DNA of 64,000 nt from Acetobacter ascendens (GTDB lineage Bacteria; Pseudomonadota; Alphaproteobacteria; Acetobacterales; Acetobacteraceae), in contig NZ_CP015164.1 in assembly GCF_001766235.1 (NCBI RefSeq), positions 1,082,501-1,146,500 on the forward strand, written 5' to 3'. Shown here piece by piece: positions 63,409 to 64,000 of this stretch. Position 1 is the stretch's first letter; each line of letters starts with the position of its first letter. The position numbers and the translations under genes are program-made. The notes under the pieces were generated by a model. The model ran no database searches and was not told the origin of the DNA. It saw nothing but the letters and a program-made list of their open reading frames with translations.

Positions 63409-63942
63409 ATGATATCTCAGCGCACGCAGCTTATTTTTGGCATTATCGGCCGTAGTGGGTCTGGCAAAACGCATTTAATATCACGATTACTTCCTGCTTT
63501 TTGTAATCTTGGTTTACGTGTCTCAACCATTAAGCACACGCACCACGGTGTAGACATGGACAAACCCGGTAAAGATACCTTTGCACACAGGCAAAATGGC
63601 GCTGCTGAAGTGATGCTCGCCACCCCTGAACGATGGGTGCTTCAACATGAATGCAATAATACCCTCCCCACCATATCTGATTTGCTCCAGCGCATGGAGC
63701 CTGTCGATCTGGTGCTGGTAGAAGGCTTTCATGCAACTATACCGACCTGCCTAGAAGTGTGGAGACCCACTATAGGGAAAACCCCATTATTCCCGCAAAC
63801 ACCGGGGATTGTTGCTGTGGCTTCAGACAATTCTATTATATCAAATGTTCCAGATAACCTCACTATTCTGGATATGAATGATACAATGGCCATTGCAGCA
63901 TATATTCGCACGCATGCTTATGCGTTCAAATTATCAAACTAA
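63409..63942 (+). CDS. mobB: Molybdopterin-guanine dinucleotide biosynthesis adaptor MobB
   Basis: 177 aa P-loop GTP-binding protein that assists MobA. Walker A IIGRSGSGKTHLISRLL near residue 13, then VSTIKHTHHGVDMDKPGKDT and the family's DLVLVEGFHATIPTCLEV. The stop codon overlaps the end of moeA on the other strand by 3 bp. Confidence 0.93.
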   Translation: MISQRTQLIFGIIGRSGSGKTHLISRLLPAFCNLGLRVSTIKHTHHGVDMDKPGKDTFAHRQNGAAEVMLATPERWVLQHECNNTLPTISDLLQRMEPVDLVLVEGFHATIPTCLEVWRPTIGKTPLFPQTPGIVAVASDNSIISNVPDNLTILDMNDTMAIAAYIRTHAYAFKLSN

Positions 63943-64000
63943 GCTGTAAAAGGTATCATCTGGCACATATCTCCAACCTGTAAGGATGTACCAGCAGAAA
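63939..64000 (-). CDS. moeA: End of molybdopterin molybdotransferase MoeA (partial)
   Basis: Only the last 19 codons are in the window, reading SAGTSLQVGDMCQMIPFTA and stop. The pattern of a small residue, GT-L-x-x-GD-x-x-x-x-IPF is the usual MoeA C-terminus, and the place beside mobB, mobA and fdhD fits. Convergent with mobB; the gene continues beyond the right edge. Confidence 0.6.
   Translation of the reverse strand, partial: SAGTSLQVGDMCQMIPFTA

Noticed and set aside
1..64000. CRISPR array, tRNA or rRNA genes, phage or plasmid replication genes
   Set aside because: No regularly spaced short repeats, no cloverleaf-like stretches recognised, and no phage structural or replication proteins among the reading frames.

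Overview
The window looks like chromosomal DNA of an acetic acid bacterium, most likely Acetobacter of the A. pasteurianus group. The reasons are a membrane-bound PQQ glucose-type dehydrogenase, porins of Acetobacteraceae type, and mobile elements whose measured lengths (1665, 1411 and 905 bp) equal what I recall for IS1380, IS1452 and IS12528, all described from Acetobacter or Gluconobacter. These names rest on memory of length and family, not on a search. No rRNA, tRNA or CRISPR was seen.

Layout. 1-9.6 kb: a UvrA2-type ABC protein, an IS427-like element, a dicarboxylate symporter gene split by an IS630 element, thiopurine methyltransferase, glutaredoxin 2 and a polyol-type MFS transporter. 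9.6-17.3 kb: a cobalamin corrin-ring cluster (cbiD, cobM, cobE, cobL, cobK, cobJ, cobI, cobH, cobG). 17.4-20.5 kb: a frameshifted Dabb-domain gene, fumC and a second copy of the IS427-like element. 20.7-29 kb: a periplasmic oxidation block with a broken porin gene, a GAF-Fis regulator, an outer-membrane protein, PQQ glucose dehydrogenase and a BBP2 porin. 29.5-33 kb: a cation/proton antiporter and a three-gene PepSY/DUF3649/DUF3325 operon behind a Fur-box-like site.

33.2-47.4 kb is an insertion-sequence graveyard. A small membrane protein gene, an AI-2E family transporter gene and an asmA gene are interrupted by two nested stacks of elements. Each stack can be peeled off exactly through its target duplications, and the three reading frames then close perfectly. 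One IS1380 copy carries two tail-to-tail IS1111-type (IS110 family) elements at its terminal repeat. The asmA stack is three levels deep (IS12528-like, then an IS5-group element, then IS1380) and includes a 99-bp MITE-like piece.

47.5-56.1 kb: a five-gene operon (GltD-like oxidoreductase, nifJ, DHOD-like flavoprotein, pta, ackA) that would turn pyruvate into acetate plus ATP with ferredoxin reduction, which is unusual for an aerobe. 57-64 kb: a TetR regulator, mntP under a yybP-ykoY manganese riboswitch, a glutathione S-transferase gene split by IS66, and a molybdenum cofactor block (fdhD, mobA, mobB, end of moeA).

At least five host genes are interrupted by insertions and two more by frameshifts. 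The most unusual points are the nested insertions, the non-coding ends of the IS1111-type elements (candidate bridge RNAs), the PFOR-acetate operon, and two identical IS427-like copies in direct orientation flanking the whole cob cluster.
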